From assembly GCA_963707875.1 (NCBI GenBank), contig CAVPRU010000001.1:930001-994000 (forward strand): a DNA stretch of 64,000 bases. Direction: 5' to 3'. Within the stretch, counting starts at the first letter, position 1; the number at the start of each line of letters is the position of its first letter. Below, piece by piece: positions 8,226 through 18,342 of the stretch. Below the pieces are notes generated by a model. The model was not told the DNA's origin. It ran no database searches and worked only from the letters and a program-made list of their open reading frames with translations. Position numbers and translations under genes: made by a program. This DNA is from SZUA-320 sp963707875. GTDB taxonomy: Bacteria; Gemmatimonadota; Gemmatimonadetes; Gemmatimonadales; GWC2-71-9.

Positions 8226-10187
8226 ATGACTACTCTGCTGATCCTCTCGCTGGTGCTCGCCCCGACCGGGCGTTCAGCCTCGCCCTCTTGGAACTTCGCC
8301 GCGCAGGCTCCCGACACCGTGGCCCAACGGATCTCGGTCCGGGAACTGGGTCGCCGGGAACAGGCCGATCTCGACTCGCTGATCACCCCCTTCCTCTCGG
8401 CTTCGGCCGCGTCGGTCCGGATGGAGGCGGCCAACGCCCTGGGCCAAAGCGCGGTCCACACCGACGGCAACGCCGCCCGGGCGGTGCTTGCGGCCCGGCT
8501 GGGGCTCGAGTCCGACCCGGCCGTCCGCGGGGTCATCTACCGGACCCTGGGCCGACTCCCCCAGCGTCCGGAGAGCGATCCCGCCGCGATCGAACTCCTG
8601 ATGCTCCAGGGGAGCCGATCGCCGGGTGGGGATGCTCCGGAGGTGACCCTGGAAGGGGTCACCCACGGGCTGGCGGCGCTCTACCGTCGATCGGTCGCTC
8701 GGCGGCCACCGTCTTCCGCGGCGATCGAGCGCCTGGTGCAACTCACGGAATCACCACACCACCCGCGGGTCCGGCTCCAGGCGGTGATGGCGCTGCAGAC
8801 CACCGGACGGGCCGACAGCGGCGCCCTGCTGGATGCGCTGAACGACGACGAGTGGCAGGTCCGGCGGGTGGCGGTGTCGATCGCGGCGAGCCAGCGGGAG
8901 CTGCCGGGCCGGGAACGGATCATCGGGCGGGCCCTGCTCGACCCGAGTCCGCAGGTTCGGCTTGATGCGCTCCGCGGCTACGGCCGGTTCATGATGGAGA
9001 GCGAAGGGTGCCTGCCGGTCCTCAGGGCCCTGCAGGACGAAGATGGGGATGTCGCCCTGACCGCGGTCGATCTGCTGGCCGGATGCGGGCCGGCCGTTGC
9101 CCAACCCCTGATGCGGCTCGCCGGAACTCCCATCACCACGACGGAGTGGCACCTGCCCGCCCATGCCATCGTCTCACTGGCCAGAGTCGATTCAGGCGCC
9201 GTCGCTGGTCTCCTTCCCGACCTGGCGGCGAGCAAGGTCTGGCAGGTCCGGATGTACATGGCACGCGCCGCTGGTCTGGCCAATGCCCTCTCAACCCTGG
9301 AACGGCTGGCCCGCGATTCTCACCTGAACGTCCGGGAGGCCGCCATCGCCGAACTGAGCGCCAGAGTCGGTCACGAAGCTGACGCCCTCTACCGCGACGC
9401 GATGGCCTCCAACGACTACCAGCTTCTCCAGCGCGCAGCCATCGCGCTGGACAGCACCCCAGACGTCGACAGGGCCCTGCCGGTGCTGTTCACGGCGCTC
9501 GACCGGATCACCAGGCAGCGGCGGGACACCTCGCGCGATCCCCGCGCTGCCCTCCTCCAGACCGTCGGTACCTTGGGTGGTCCGGCCCAGGCCCAGTCGC
9601 TCCGGCCGTATCTGTCCGACTTCGACTCCGCCATCGCCCAGCAGGCGGCGGCGATCCTCACCCGGTGGACCGGTCAGCCGGTGACCGCCACGCCCCGGCC
9701 AATGCCACCCCCCACCCCACCTTCGCCCGGGCAGATCGCCGAGTGGGAGCGGAGCGAGGCGGTCATCGAGATGGTCGATGGCGGCCAGATGGTGCTCCGG
9801 CTCTTCCCCGATGAAGCGCCCATCAACACCGCCCGGTTCGTCCGGATGGCACGGGAGGGGTGGTTCGAGGGCCTGACCTTCCACCGGGTGGTCCCCAACT
9901 TCGTGGTCCAGGGCGGCAGTCCCGGGGCCAACGAGTACATGGGTGACGGGCCATTTACCCCGGATGAGCTGGGACTCCGGTCGCACACTCGGGGCACCAT
10001 GGGGATCTCCACCCGGGGCCGCCACACCGGCGACGGGCAGATCTTCCTCAACCTGGTGGACAACCTCCGGCTCGATCACGACTACACGATCATCGGAGAG
10101 ATCGTGGAAGGCCTCGAGGTCCTCGACGCGATTCAGGAGGGTGCCGTGATGCGCCGAGTGACATTGCGATCGAGGAGGGTGCCGTGA
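8226..10187 (+). CDS. Exported HEAT-repeat protein with C-terminal cyclophilin domain
   Basis: 653-residue protein. Residues 1-25 form a signal peptide. Residues of roughly 35-480 are a run of HEAT-like helical repeats, recognisable by recurring VRMEAANALGQ, VRLQAVMAL, VRRVAVSIA, VRLDALRGYG and VREAAIAELSA patterns. After a Pro-rich linker (MPPPTPPSPG), residues of about 515-650 are a cyclophilin-type peptidyl-prolyl isomerase: MVLRLFPDEAPINTARFV, GLTFHRVVPNFVVQGG, GTMGIS, QIFLNL. The catalytic Arg of FHRVVPNFVVQGG is present. Probably a periplasmic folding factor or scaffold. The 3' end contains a 38-bp tandem duplication that supplies the stop codon. Confidence 0.88.
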   Translation: MTTLLILSLVLAPTGRSASPSWNFAAQAPDTVAQRISVRELGRREQADLDSLITPFLSASAASVRMEAANALGQSAVHTDGNAARAVLAARLGLESDPAVRGVIYRTLGRLPQRPESDPAAIELLMLQGSRSPGGDAPEVTLEGVTHGLAALYRRSVARRPPSSAAIERLVQLTESPHHPRVRLQAVMALQTTGRADSGALLDALNDDEWQVRRVAVSIAASQRELPGRERIIGRALLDPSPQVRLDALRGYGRFMMESEGCLPVLRALQDEDGDVALTAVDLLAGCGPAVAQPLMRLAGTPITTTEWHLPAHAIVSLARVDSGAVAGLLPDLAASKVWQVRMYMARAAGLANALSTLERLARDSHLNVREAAIAELSARVGHEADALYRDAMASNDYQLLQRAAIALDSTPDVDRALPVLFTALDRITRQRRDTSRDPRAALLQTVGTLGGPAQAQSLRPYLSDFDSAIAQQAAAILTRWTGQPVTATPRPMPPPTPPSPGQIAEWERSEAVIEMVDGGQMVLRLFPDEAPINTARFVRMAREGWFEGLTFHRVVPNFVVQGGSPGANEYMGDGPFTPDELGLRSHTRGTMGISTRGRHTGDGQIFLNLVDNLRLDHDYTIIGEIVEGLEVLDAIQEGAVMRRVTLRSRRVP

Positions 10188-10210
10188 TACACCGGGTGAC
10201 AGTGCGAGCG
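10135..10210 (+). repeat. 38-bp imperfect tandem duplication
   Basis: Two adjacent 38-base copies, both starting AGGAGGGTGCCGTGAT, with a third partial start at 10211. The first encodes the end of the cyclophilin domain; since 38 is not a multiple of three, the second copy is read in another frame and provides the TGA stop. The AGGAGG inside copy 2 lies too far from ATG 10222 to be a clear ribosome-binding site. Confidence 0.75.
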
Positions 10211-10221
10211 AGGACCGGACG

Positions 10222-11292
10222 ATGAAGCGTCGGGATTTCGTGGCGGCAGCCGCCGCTGCTCCGTGGATCGTGCCCGATCTGTTCCACGATCGACCCCGGC
10301 AACGACCGGTGGTGATTGACGGCCTGGGCGAGGTCCGACCCGAGTATGGCCCTGCCCTGCTCGACGAGATCCGCGCCAGCGGACTGACCGGCTGCGTCGT
10401 GACCGTCGGCAACCCAGCCCTCCAAGGCGCCAGCGCCTACCGCAGCATGGCGCAGGAGATCGTCGAATACGAGCGATATGTCGCTGCCAACCCCACCAGG
10501 CTGTCGCTGGTCCGGGCCACGGCAGGATTCGACCAGGCGGCGGCGACCGGCCGGATCGGCCTGCTGCTCTACACCCAGAACGCGACCCCGATCGGGGATG
10601 AGGTGGAGGGGCTGGTCCGGCTCCACCACGATGGGGTACGGATCGTCCAGCTGACCTACAACACCCGGAACCTGCTGGGCGACGGCTGCCTGGAGCGAAC
10701 CGATAGCGGGCTCAGCCACTTCGGCCTGGCGGTGGTGGAGCGGATGAACGCACTCCGGATGCTGGTGGACGTCTCACACTCCGGCGAGGCGACCACCCTC
10801 GATGCCATCAGACACTCCCAGGTGCCCGTGGCCATCACCCACTCGGGGTGCCACGCGGTCTTCCCCCATCCCCGGAACAAGTCAGACGCCGCCATCCGGG
10901 CGATGGCCGACCGGGGCGGGGTACTCGGCATCTACCAGATCAATCCATACCTGGGCCCCATGGAGAGGAACACTCTGGAGGACTACCTCGGCCATCTCCG
11001 GCATGCTATCCGGGTGGCCGGGGTGGAGCACGTGGGGATCGGAAGCGACCGGGAATACCAGACCATCCCCGACACCGAGGCCCAGCGGAAGCGGCTGGAG
11101 GAGGAACTGGCCAGGCTCCGGCCCAGTTCGGCGGCTTCGTTCCGCTGGCCGTTCTTCATCCCGGGGTTGAATCACCCGAGGCGGATGGAGACCATCGCCC
11201 AAGCGCTGCAGACGATGGGGCTGGCGGCTCGCGAGGTGGATCTGGTGATGGGCGGCAACTTCAGGAGGCTCTTTCAGGAGACGATCGGATGA
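10222..11292 (+). CDS. Membrane dipeptidase (M19) family, Tat-type signal
   Basis: Zinc-dependent M19 dipeptidase-like hydrolase of 356 residues. The N-terminus MKRRDFVAAAAAAPWIV is a twin-arginine (RRDF) signal. Family features: QLTYNTRNLLGDG with a following GLSHFG, MLVDVSHSG, VAITHSGCHAV, GGVLGIYQINPY and HVGIGSDRE. The first metal motif (HxD in canonical members) is replaced by VIDGLGE, so metal binding may differ from classical renal-dipeptidase relatives. ATG 10222 follows the tandem repeat; the stop overlaps the next ATG. Confidence 0.82.
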   Translation: MKRRDFVAAAAAAPWIVPDLFHDRPRQRPVVIDGLGEVRPEYGPALLDEIRASGLTGCVVTVGNPALQGASAYRSMAQEIVEYERYVAANPTRLSLVRATAGFDQAAATGRIGLLLYTQNATPIGDEVEGLVRLHHDGVRIVQLTYNTRNLLGDGCLERTDSGLSHFGLAVVERMNALRMLVDVSHSGEATTLDAIRHSQVPVAITHSGCHAVFPHPRNKSDAAIRAMADRGGVLGIYQINPYLGPMERNTLEDYLGHLRHAIRVAGVEHVGIGSDREYQTIPDTEAQRKRLEEELARLRPSSAASFRWPFFIPGLNHPRRMETIAQALQTMGLAAREVDLVMGGNFRRLFQETIG

Positions 11293-11807
11293 CCACTCCC
11301 GCCGACGAGTTCATCCGCCAGTCCAGGGCGTACCTGATGGACGACTTCCGCCCCCGGATCCGGAAGTGTCTCGAGACGTTGAGCGACGAGGATATCTGGT
11401 GGCGGCCCAACCCGGCCTCCAACAGCATCGGCAACCTGGTGTTTCACCTCTGCGGCAATGCTCGGCAGTGGATCGTGGCCGGGGTCGGGCGGGCGCACGA
11501 CATCCGCCGGCGGCAGGAGGAGTTCGACCGGCGGGAGGTCGTGTCACGCAAGGAGCTGGTCGCGATCCTGGAGTCGACGCTGACGCTGGTGGACCAGGCG
11601 CTGGCCCGGGTGCTGACGAGCGAGCTGCTCGAACCCCGGCTGATCCAGGGGTACCACACCACCGTGCAGGGCGCCATCTACCATGTGGTCGAACACTTCG
11701 CGATGCACACTGGGCAGATCATTCTGCTCACCAAGGCGCGCACCGGGCGGGACCTCGGCTTCTATGCCGTGCAGGACGGGGTCGCCAAACCCACCTGGGG
11801 AAAGTGA
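11289..11807 (+). CDS. DinB-like / DUF1572 four-helix protein
   Basis: 172-residue member of the DinB/YfiT superfamily of metal-binding four-helix bundles, often thiol S-transferase-like. Candidate metal ligands are in FHLCGN and in VVEHFAMHTGQI, the characteristic C-terminal HxxxH. ATG 11289 overlaps the dipeptidase TGA (ATGA), so the two are probably translationally coupled. The specific reaction is unknown. Confidence 0.78.
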   Translation: MTTPADEFIRQSRAYLMDDFRPRIRKCLETLSDEDIWWRPNPASNSIGNLVFHLCGNARQWIVAGVGRAHDIRRRQEEFDRREVVSRKELVAILESTLTLVDQALARVLTSELLEPRLIQGYHTTVQGAIYHVVEHFAMHTGQIILLTKARTGRDLGFYAVQDGVAKPTWGK

Positions 11808-11886
11808 TGGGTGCGTGAAGAGGGTCCCGGTTACCCCACGCCAGTGCCGACTTGCCTGCCCGGGTCCACGCCGCGATGTTCCACTC

Positions 11887-12282
11887 ATGCATCGGCTTCT
11901 CCGGCCAGGGGCCTCCGGCCCCCTGGTCGTCCTGATCCTGGGCCTGGCCCTCCTCCTCCCGGAGGTGAGCCACAGCCTGGCGCATCACCACGCGATGGAG
12001 GCCGAGCAGCACCACCACGCTGGTGCTCAGGACCATCAGGCCGCTGGCGGGGCCACGCTCGGTGAGCCCGACACGGACGCTGGCCACCCCCATCTGGATC
12101 TCCGGGCGACCCCGGCGGCCAAGCCGCTTTTCGCTCTGGAGTTTGCGCCTCCGCCCGTTGTCAAGCTGGCGAGCACCCTCGGAGTGGTCCGGGATCACCA
12201 GGCCTCCGTCATTGCTGACCCTGCCCCACCCGGTCAACTTCCCGGCCCAACACCACCCGCCAGAGCTCCACCGCTCATCTGA
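11887..12282 (+). CDS. Small histidine-rich exported protein
   Basis: 131 residues starting at ATG 11887: a hydrophobic segment (GPLVVLILGLALLLPEVSHS) followed by a His cluster (LAHHHAMEAEQHHHAGAQDH) and a Pro/Ala-rich tail. The His cluster immediately suggests binding of transition metals. It lies 145 bp upstream of an outer-membrane factor gene and a CzcBA-like pump, matching small periplasmic metal-binding proteins often found ahead of heavy-metal efflux operons. No named family recognised; the longer open frame upstream overlaps the DinB-like gene and is not supported. Confidence 0.6.
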   Translation: MHRLLRPGASGPLVVLILGLALLLPEVSHSLAHHHAMEAEQHHHAGAQDHQAAGGATLGEPDTDAGHPHLDLRATPAAKPLFALEFAPPPVVKLASTLGVVRDHQASVIADPAPPGQLPGPTPPARAPPLI

Positions 12283-12426
12283 CCCTGGCCATCACGCTCG
12301 GCACTGAGCGCTGATGGTGCGGTGTCCCTGATTCCGACCCGGCCCCGCCTTGGCGGCGGGCCTGGTCCATATCTGTTTGCGTCGGGGTTGTTGCCGGCGC
12401 CCACACCTGATCGTGCAGGTACTGTC

Positions 12427-13689
12427 ATGCGAAAGATCCTGGGCCTTGCCAGCGCCCTCCTGATCGCCGCGTTGCCCCTCGGAGCGCAGGTCCCCGGGGC
12501 ACCTCACCGGGCACCGCTCTCCCTGGCCGATGCCCGGGCCCAGGCCCGGCTCCACAGCCCGGAGCTGGTGGCCGCCCGGGAGGCGGTGACCGCCGCGGGA
12601 GGGTGGGAGCGTCAGGCCGGCGCCCTCCCCAACCCGATGCTCAGCTTCAGTCGCGAGCAGACCTCGCGCGATGGCGAAACGAACTGGCAGAGCATCGTAG
12701 CCCTCGACCAGCCACTCGAAATCGGCGGGCAGCGGGGCGCCCGTCGGGGGGTCGCCGAACGGCAACGTGCGGTAGCCGAAGCCCGGTTGGCCGGGGCGGT
12801 AGCACAGCTCGACCTGCAGGTGACCCGCAGCTATGCGCTGGCGGTGGCCGCTCACTGGCGGGCTCGGCTCGCCCTCGTGGCCGCCGAGGCCTTCGACGAA
12901 GCGCAGCGGGTGAGCACGGCGCGCCTTGAGGCCGGGGACGTCTCGGGCTATCAGCACCGACGGCTGCAGCTCGAGGCGGCACGGTACACCGCCCTCCGGC
13001 TGGAGACCCAGGTGGCCCGGGACAACGCGCTCGGGGTGCTGGCCTCACTGATCGGTTCCACCGACCCCACGCATGATGACACGACGGTGCTGACCGACAG
13101 CCTGACCCCGGCCCCGCTGACCCAGTCGGTGGATTCCCTGGTTTCCCTGGCCCTGACCAACCGATCAGAACTGCGGGTGGCCCTGCTCGAGGCAGACGCC
13201 GCGGCGGCCGAGGCCCGGCTGGCGGAGGCTGAACGGATCCCGACCCCGGTCCTGACGGGAGGCTTCAAGAACGAACGCCTCACCACGGGGGTGACGATCA
13301 GTGGCTTCGTCGCCGGCCTGAGTCTCCCGGTGCCACTCTGGGATCGGCGGAGCGGAGCGGTCGAGGCGTCCCGGGCCGAGGCCGCCCGGCGGACCGCCGA
13401 TGCGGCGATTCAGCGGAGGGATACTGCACGGGAGGTCCGCAACGCCCACGCGGCGCACCAGGCGCTGGCTGCCCAACTGGATGCGCTGCGGGTGCAGCTC
13501 GACGAGAGCGCCATGACGGCGCGCGAGGCCGCCGACACTGCCTATGCGGAGGGCGAGATCTCCCTGCTGGAGTGGCTGGACTCGGTACGGGCCTATCACG
13601 AGGCGGCGGCGAGCTACGCCGGTCTCTGGGCTGAATACATCGCGCGGCGTGCCGCGCTCGAACGCGCCACCGGCGCCTCGCTCCTCTGA
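12427..13689 (+). CDS. czcC: Outer-membrane factor of heavy-metal efflux, CzcC-like
   Basis: TolC-family outer-membrane channel of 420 residues. Start at ATG 12427 gives a signal peptide (MRKILGLASALLIAALPLGA). Coiled-coil regions with the OEP-type internal duplication follow: LSLADARAQARLHSPELVAA and QIGGQRGARR-type segment near residue 100, then NRSELRVALLEADAAAAEAR and SLPVPLWDRRSG. The order C-B-A and a His-rich peptide upstream fit a CzcCBA-type tripartite efflux operon. Metal unknown. Confidence 0.85.
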   Translation: MRKILGLASALLIAALPLGAQVPGAPHRAPLSLADARAQARLHSPELVAAREAVTAAGGWERQAGALPNPMLSFSREQTSRDGETNWQSIVALDQPLEIGGQRGARRGVAERQRAVAEARLAGAVAQLDLQVTRSYALAVAAHWRARLALVAAEAFDEAQRVSTARLEAGDVSGYQHRRLQLEAARYTALRLETQVARDNALGVLASLIGSTDPTHDDTTVLTDSLTPAPLTQSVDSLVSLALTNRSELRVALLEADAAAAEARLAEAERIPTPVLTGGFKNERLTTGVTISGFVAGLSLPVPLWDRRSGAVEASRAEAARRTADAAIQRRDTAREVRNAHAAHQALAAQLDALRVQLDESAMTAREAADTAYAEGEISLLEWLDSVRAYHEAAASYAGLWAEYIARRAALERATGASLL

Positions 13690-13697
13690 GGATCATC

Positions 13698-15209
13698 ATG
13701 CGACCTGACTACTCACCACTCCAATCCACGGTCCTGACGGCGGCGGTCGTGCTGGTGCTCGGGGCGTGTGGTGGCGCCAACGGCGGTGCCGAGCCAGAGG
13801 TCACCGGGCCGGCCGGGGGCGCCATCACCCTGTGGACCGATTCGACTGAACTCTTCATGGAATACCCGGCCCTGATCGTTGGCGCACCGGACAAGTTCGC
13901 CGTGCACCTCACCGATCTGACCGACTTCGCCCCCCTCCGTTCGGGGAGCATCACCCTCCGGTTCGAGCCTCAGGACGGGGGCGAGCCCGTCATCGTGACC
14001 CAGGACGCGCCGAGGGCACCGGGCATCTACGGACCGTCGCCGGCTTTCTCGCGACTCGGGCTATACGACCTGATCATCACCGTGAACAGTCCTCAGGCAA
14101 AGGACATCCTCCGGGTCCCCGGACTTCGGGTCTATCCCACCGCCGAGGAGGCTCCCCGCGAGTCGGCAGAGGCCGAGGACGGCATCGCGTTCCTGAAAGA
14201 GCAGCAGTGGAAGACGCCCGGCTTTATCACTGCGTTCGCCGGCACGGGTCGAGTGGCGGAATCCTTTCAGGCGACCGGAACCATTGCTCCCACCGCGGGT
14301 CGGCTGGCCCGCCTCTCTGCCCCCGTGGCCGGGATGGTGGAGGTGAGCGGGGTCGCCCAGTCGCCGGTGCCGGGCCAGCGAGTGACCCGCGGACAGATCC
14401 TCGTCATCCTGACTCCTGCGCTGAGCGAGGGGGGCAGTTCCGTGGCCCAGGCTCGGGCAGGACTCCGCGAGGCCCAGGATGAGTACGCCCGTGCTCAGCG
14501 GCTCCATGCCGTGGAGGCGATCCCCGCCCGCCGACTCCGTGAGGCAGAAATCCGGCTCACCGCGGCGCAGGAGACACTCGCGGCCTTCTCCAACAGCGGT
14601 GCGCTGGGTCCGGATGGCCGGCTGGTGCTCCGGTCTCCCATCGATGGGGTCATCGCGTCCCGCACTCTCACCCCCGGGAGTCGGGTCGAGGCCGGCGCCG
14701 AACTCCTCACGGTGGTGGACCCGTCTGTCGTCTGGCTGGTGGTCAACGTCCCGGCCGGGGAGGCCGCCCGGGTCGGGCGGGAGGCAGGCGCTTCCTTCCG
14801 GATCCCCGGCAGCGTCCGGGTGCATGAGACCCTCCGGACCGTCTCGCTGGGTGCGGTGATCGACTCGATCTCCCGGACCGTGCCGGTGATCTACGAAGTG
14901 CGAAACGCCGATGGGGCCATCCGGATCGGCATGAACGCCCAGGTCACGGTCGGCACCAGCCAGTCCATCTCCGGAGTGGTCATCCCGACCTCGGCGGTGC
15001 TCGACGAGGATGGCCAACCCGTGGCCTACGTGCAGGTCGAAGGCGAGCGGTTCGAGCGGCGGGCCCTGAGCGTCGGCGGGGCGACGTCCACCTTGACCCT
15101 GGTCCGGTCCGGGATTGCCATTGGTGAACGGGTGGTGACGGGTGCGGCGTACCAGATCCGGCTCGCCTCGCTGTCCACCGGCGTCCCCACCCACGGCCAC
15201 GAGCACTAG
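13698..15209 (+). CDS. czcB: Periplasmic adaptor (HlyD/RND membrane-fusion) lipoprotein, CzcB-like
   Basis: 503-residue adaptor linking the RND pump to the outer-membrane channel. The N-terminus has a lipobox (LVLGACGG). Residues of about 40-190 are an extra N-terminal domain as in some CzcB/CusB proteins, then the barrel-sandwich/coiled-coil region: APVAGMVEVSGVAQSPVPG, a helical hairpin near EAIPARRLREAEIRL, and LRSPIDGVIASRTLTPGSRV. The C-terminal beta domain includes IRIGMNAQVTVG. It starts 8 bp after czcC and ends 9 bp before czcA. Confidence 0.88.
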   Translation: MRPDYSPLQSTVLTAAVVLVLGACGGANGGAEPEVTGPAGGAITLWTDSTELFMEYPALIVGAPDKFAVHLTDLTDFAPLRSGSITLRFEPQDGGEPVIVTQDAPRAPGIYGPSPAFSRLGLYDLIITVNSPQAKDILRVPGLRVYPTAEEAPRESAEAEDGIAFLKEQQWKTPGFITAFAGTGRVAESFQATGTIAPTAGRLARLSAPVAGMVEVSGVAQSPVPGQRVTRGQILVILTPALSEGGSSVAQARAGLREAQDEYARAQRLHAVEAIPARRLREAEIRLTAAQETLAAFSNSGALGPDGRLVLRSPIDGVIASRTLTPGSRVEAGAELLTVVDPSVVWLVVNVPAGEAARVGREAGASFRIPGSVRVHETLRTVSLGAVIDSISRTVPVIYEVRNADGAIRIGMNAQVTVGTSQSISGVVIPTSAVLDEDGQPVAYVQVEGERFERRALSVGGATSTLTLVRSGIAIGERVVTGAAYQIRLASLSTGVPTHGHEH

Positions 15210-15218
15210 GGTGATCCG

Positions 15219-18200
15219 ATGCTGAACAACCTCATCGCGTGGTCCCTGGGCCATCGGGTCATGGTGCTGGCGGTTGCCGGACTCCTCCTCGTCAGCGGGG
15301 CCTGGACGGCGTCCCGGATGCCGGTGGACGTCTTCCCGGACCTCACCGCCCCCACCGTCACGGTACTCACCGAAGCCCACGGCATGGCACCGGAGGAGGT
15401 CGAGACCCTCGTTGCCTTCCCGATCGAGACCGCCGTCAACGGCGCCACAGGCGTCCGTCGCGTCCGCTCCTCCACCGCCCAGGGGATCGCGGTCGTCTGG
15501 GTGGAGTTCGAGTGGGGGACGGACATCTTCCGGGCCCGGCAGATCGTCGCCGAGAAGCTGCAGGTCGTGGCGGGTGGCCTCCCGGCAGGCGTCTCGGCGC
15601 CGGTGCTGGCACCGATCTCGTCGGTCATGGGCGAGATCATGATGCTGGGCCTGACCGGACCCCAGCCGCCCCGGGAACTGCGCACCGTAGCCGACTGGAC
15701 CCTCCGTCGCCGGCTGCTCGCCATCCCGGGGGTGGCGCAGGTCATCCCGATCGGGGGGGAGGTCAAGCAGTATCAGGTGCTCCCCGACCCGGCCCGGATG
15801 CTCGCGGCCGGCGTCACCCTCGAAGCGATCCGGCGGGCCGCGGCGGGCTCGAACGCCAACGCCTCAGGCGGGGTCTACATGGACCGCGGCCAGGAATACG
15901 TCATCCGGGGTATCGGTCGAGCCCAGAGCGTGGAGGACATCGGCCTCTCGGTGGTGGCGGTGCGAGGAGGAGTCCCCATCCTGCTGGCACAAGTCGCCGA
16001 TGTGATCGTGGGATCGGCCCCGAGCTACGGGAATGGCTCGGTCAACGGGGACCCAGGCGTCGTCCTCGCGATTCAGAAGCAGCCCGGGGCCAACACCCTC
16101 GCGCTCACCGAGCGGATCGAGCTGGAAGTGGCCGCCATCCAGCAGACCCTGCCCGAGGGGATGATCGTCCGGACCGACCTCTTCCGTCAGGCCAGCTTCA
16201 TCAGGACGGCAATCGACAATGTGATCGAGGCCCTCCGGGACGGGGCCATCCTGGTGGTGATCATCCTGTTTCTCTTCCTGTGGAACTTCCAGACCACCGC
16301 CATTTCCGCCCTGGCGATCCCGCTGTCGCTGGTGGTGGCGATTCTGGCGATGCAGTTGCTCGGCATCACCATCAACACGATGACCCTCGGGGGCATGGCC
16401 ATCGCGATCGGGGCCCTGGTGGACGACGCGATCATCGACGTCGAGAATGTCTTCCGCCGCCTGAAGGAGAACCACCACCTCGCCGCCGATCGGCGTCGGC
16501 CGGCCGTTGAGGTGGTCTATCGAGGCGTCCCTCGAGATCCGCGCCTCAATCGTCAACGCCACGCTGATCATCATCGTGGTCTTCCTGCCGCTGTTCTTCC
16601 TGGGCGGCGTCGAGGGACGGCTGCTCCGCCCCCTCGGCTTTGCCTATGTGGTATCGATTCTGGCTTCGCTCTTCGTGGCGGTGACCGTCACCCCGGTGCT
16701 CTGCGCCTGGCTCCTGCCACGGGCCAGGGTGGTCCAGGAGGAGCGGGAGAGCCGGCTGGTCCAGTGGCTCAAGCGGCACTACGCCCGGATCCTCGATCAG
16801 GTGCTGGCACGGCCGCGACAGATTCTGGCGGCCGCCGCCCTCACCCTGGCCGCGACAGTGGCCTCCATCCCCCTCCTCGGCTCGTCCTTCCTCCCCGAGT
16901 TCAACGAGGGGGCCCTGACGGTTTCGGTGGTGACTGTACCGGGAACCTCGCTCGAGGAATCCGATGCGATCGGTCGCCGGGTCGAGCAGATCCTGCTGGC
17001 CGATTCCGCGGTCGCCAACACCGACCGCCGACAGGGCCGGGCCGAGCTCGACGAGCATGCCCAGGGCGTCAACGCCGCCGAGATCGATGTCACCCTCAAG
17101 GACGGGATCGACAAGGAGCAGCTGTTCGAGTCGCTCCGGCGGGAGTTCTCGGCGATTCCCGGCACCAACGTCACCATCGGGCAGCCGATCGGGCACCGCA
17201 TCGACCACATGCTCTCGGGGACCCGGGCCAATATCGCGGTCAAGATCTTCGGCCCCGATCTCTACCAGCTGCGGCAGGTCGGCACCCGGGTTCGCGAGGC
17301 GATGCAGGGCATTGCCGGCGTCGTCGATCTGCAGCTCGAACAGCAGGCCGACGTCCCGCAACTCCAGGTGCGGGCCAACCGGGAAGCGCTGGCCAGGTAC
17401 GGCCTCACCGTTGGCGACCTGGGCGAAGCCATCGACATCGGCTTCAACGGCGAAGTGGTCTCCCAGGTGCTCGAGGAGGGCCGGAGCTACGACCTGGTGG
17501 TGCGTCTCCCCCCAGAGCTGCGGACCAGTGCCGACGCCATCGCCAGAGTGGTGTTTGACACGCCAACGGGGCAGAAGGTGCCACTGTCCCACCTGGCCAC
17601 GGTCAGCGTCGCCCGGGGCCCCAACACCATTTCCCGGGAGAACGTCCAGCGGAAGATCGTGGTTCAGGCCAACGTGGCCGGTCGAGACCTGGGCGGAACG
17701 GTGGCTGACATCCGGCGGGCGGTCGAGGAGACGGTCACCCTGCCACCGGGCTATCACATCGTCTATGGGGGTCAGTTCGAGAGCCAGGCGTCGGCCACCC
17801 GGATGCTGTCGGTCCTCAGCCTGCTGTCGATAGCGGCGATCTTCCTGATTCTCTATGGCGAGTTCCGCTCGTCGAGGACCGCCGTGCTGGTCATGGTCAA
17901 TCTGCCACTGGCACTGATCGGCGGGGTGGCGGCGGTGCTCCTCACTGACCGGGTCGTGAGCATCGCCTCACTGGTGGGGTTCGTCACCTTGTTCGGGATC
18001 GCCACCCGGAACGGCATTCTGCTGGTGACGCACTACCGTCACCTGCAGTCGGAGGGGCTCCCCTTCCGGGACGCGGTCGTGCGCGGATCGCTTGAGCGGC
18101 TCTCCCCGATCCTGATGACCGCCCTGACGGCCGGGCTTGCCCTGCTGCCGCTGGTGCTCGGTGGGGGGGAACCGGGCAACGAACTGCAGACTCCGATGGC

Positions 18201-18342
18201 CGTGGTCATCCTGGGCGGACTGCTGTCCGCCACGGCACTCAACATGGTGGTCCTTCCGGCGCTATACTGGCTTGTTGAGCAAAAGGCCGCGGAGACGTCG
18301 AGGGAGCCGATGCAGATCGTCGATCCGGTCTGGGACACATGA
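15219..18342 (+). CDS. czcA: RND heavy-metal efflux pump, CzcA-like, one apparent +1 frameshift
   Basis: Inner-membrane proton antiporter of the HME-RND family, about 1040 residues. The first half begins MLNNLIAWSLGHRVMVLAV, contains ASRMPVDVFPDLTAPTVTVL and the TM4 motif GALVDDAIIDVENVFRRL. The second half carries LFLGGVEGRLLRPLGFAYVV-like transmembrane sequence, SSFLPEFNEGALTVS, and the C-terminal membrane repeat with GIATRNGILLVTHYRHL. The frame changes at 16521: removing that C restores VYEASLEIRASIVNATLIII. The span is 3n+1. In TM4 the Asp pair VDD replaces the more usual VDGAV of CzcA, so metal specificity is uncertain. The stop overlaps the sirtuin start. Confidence 0.87.
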
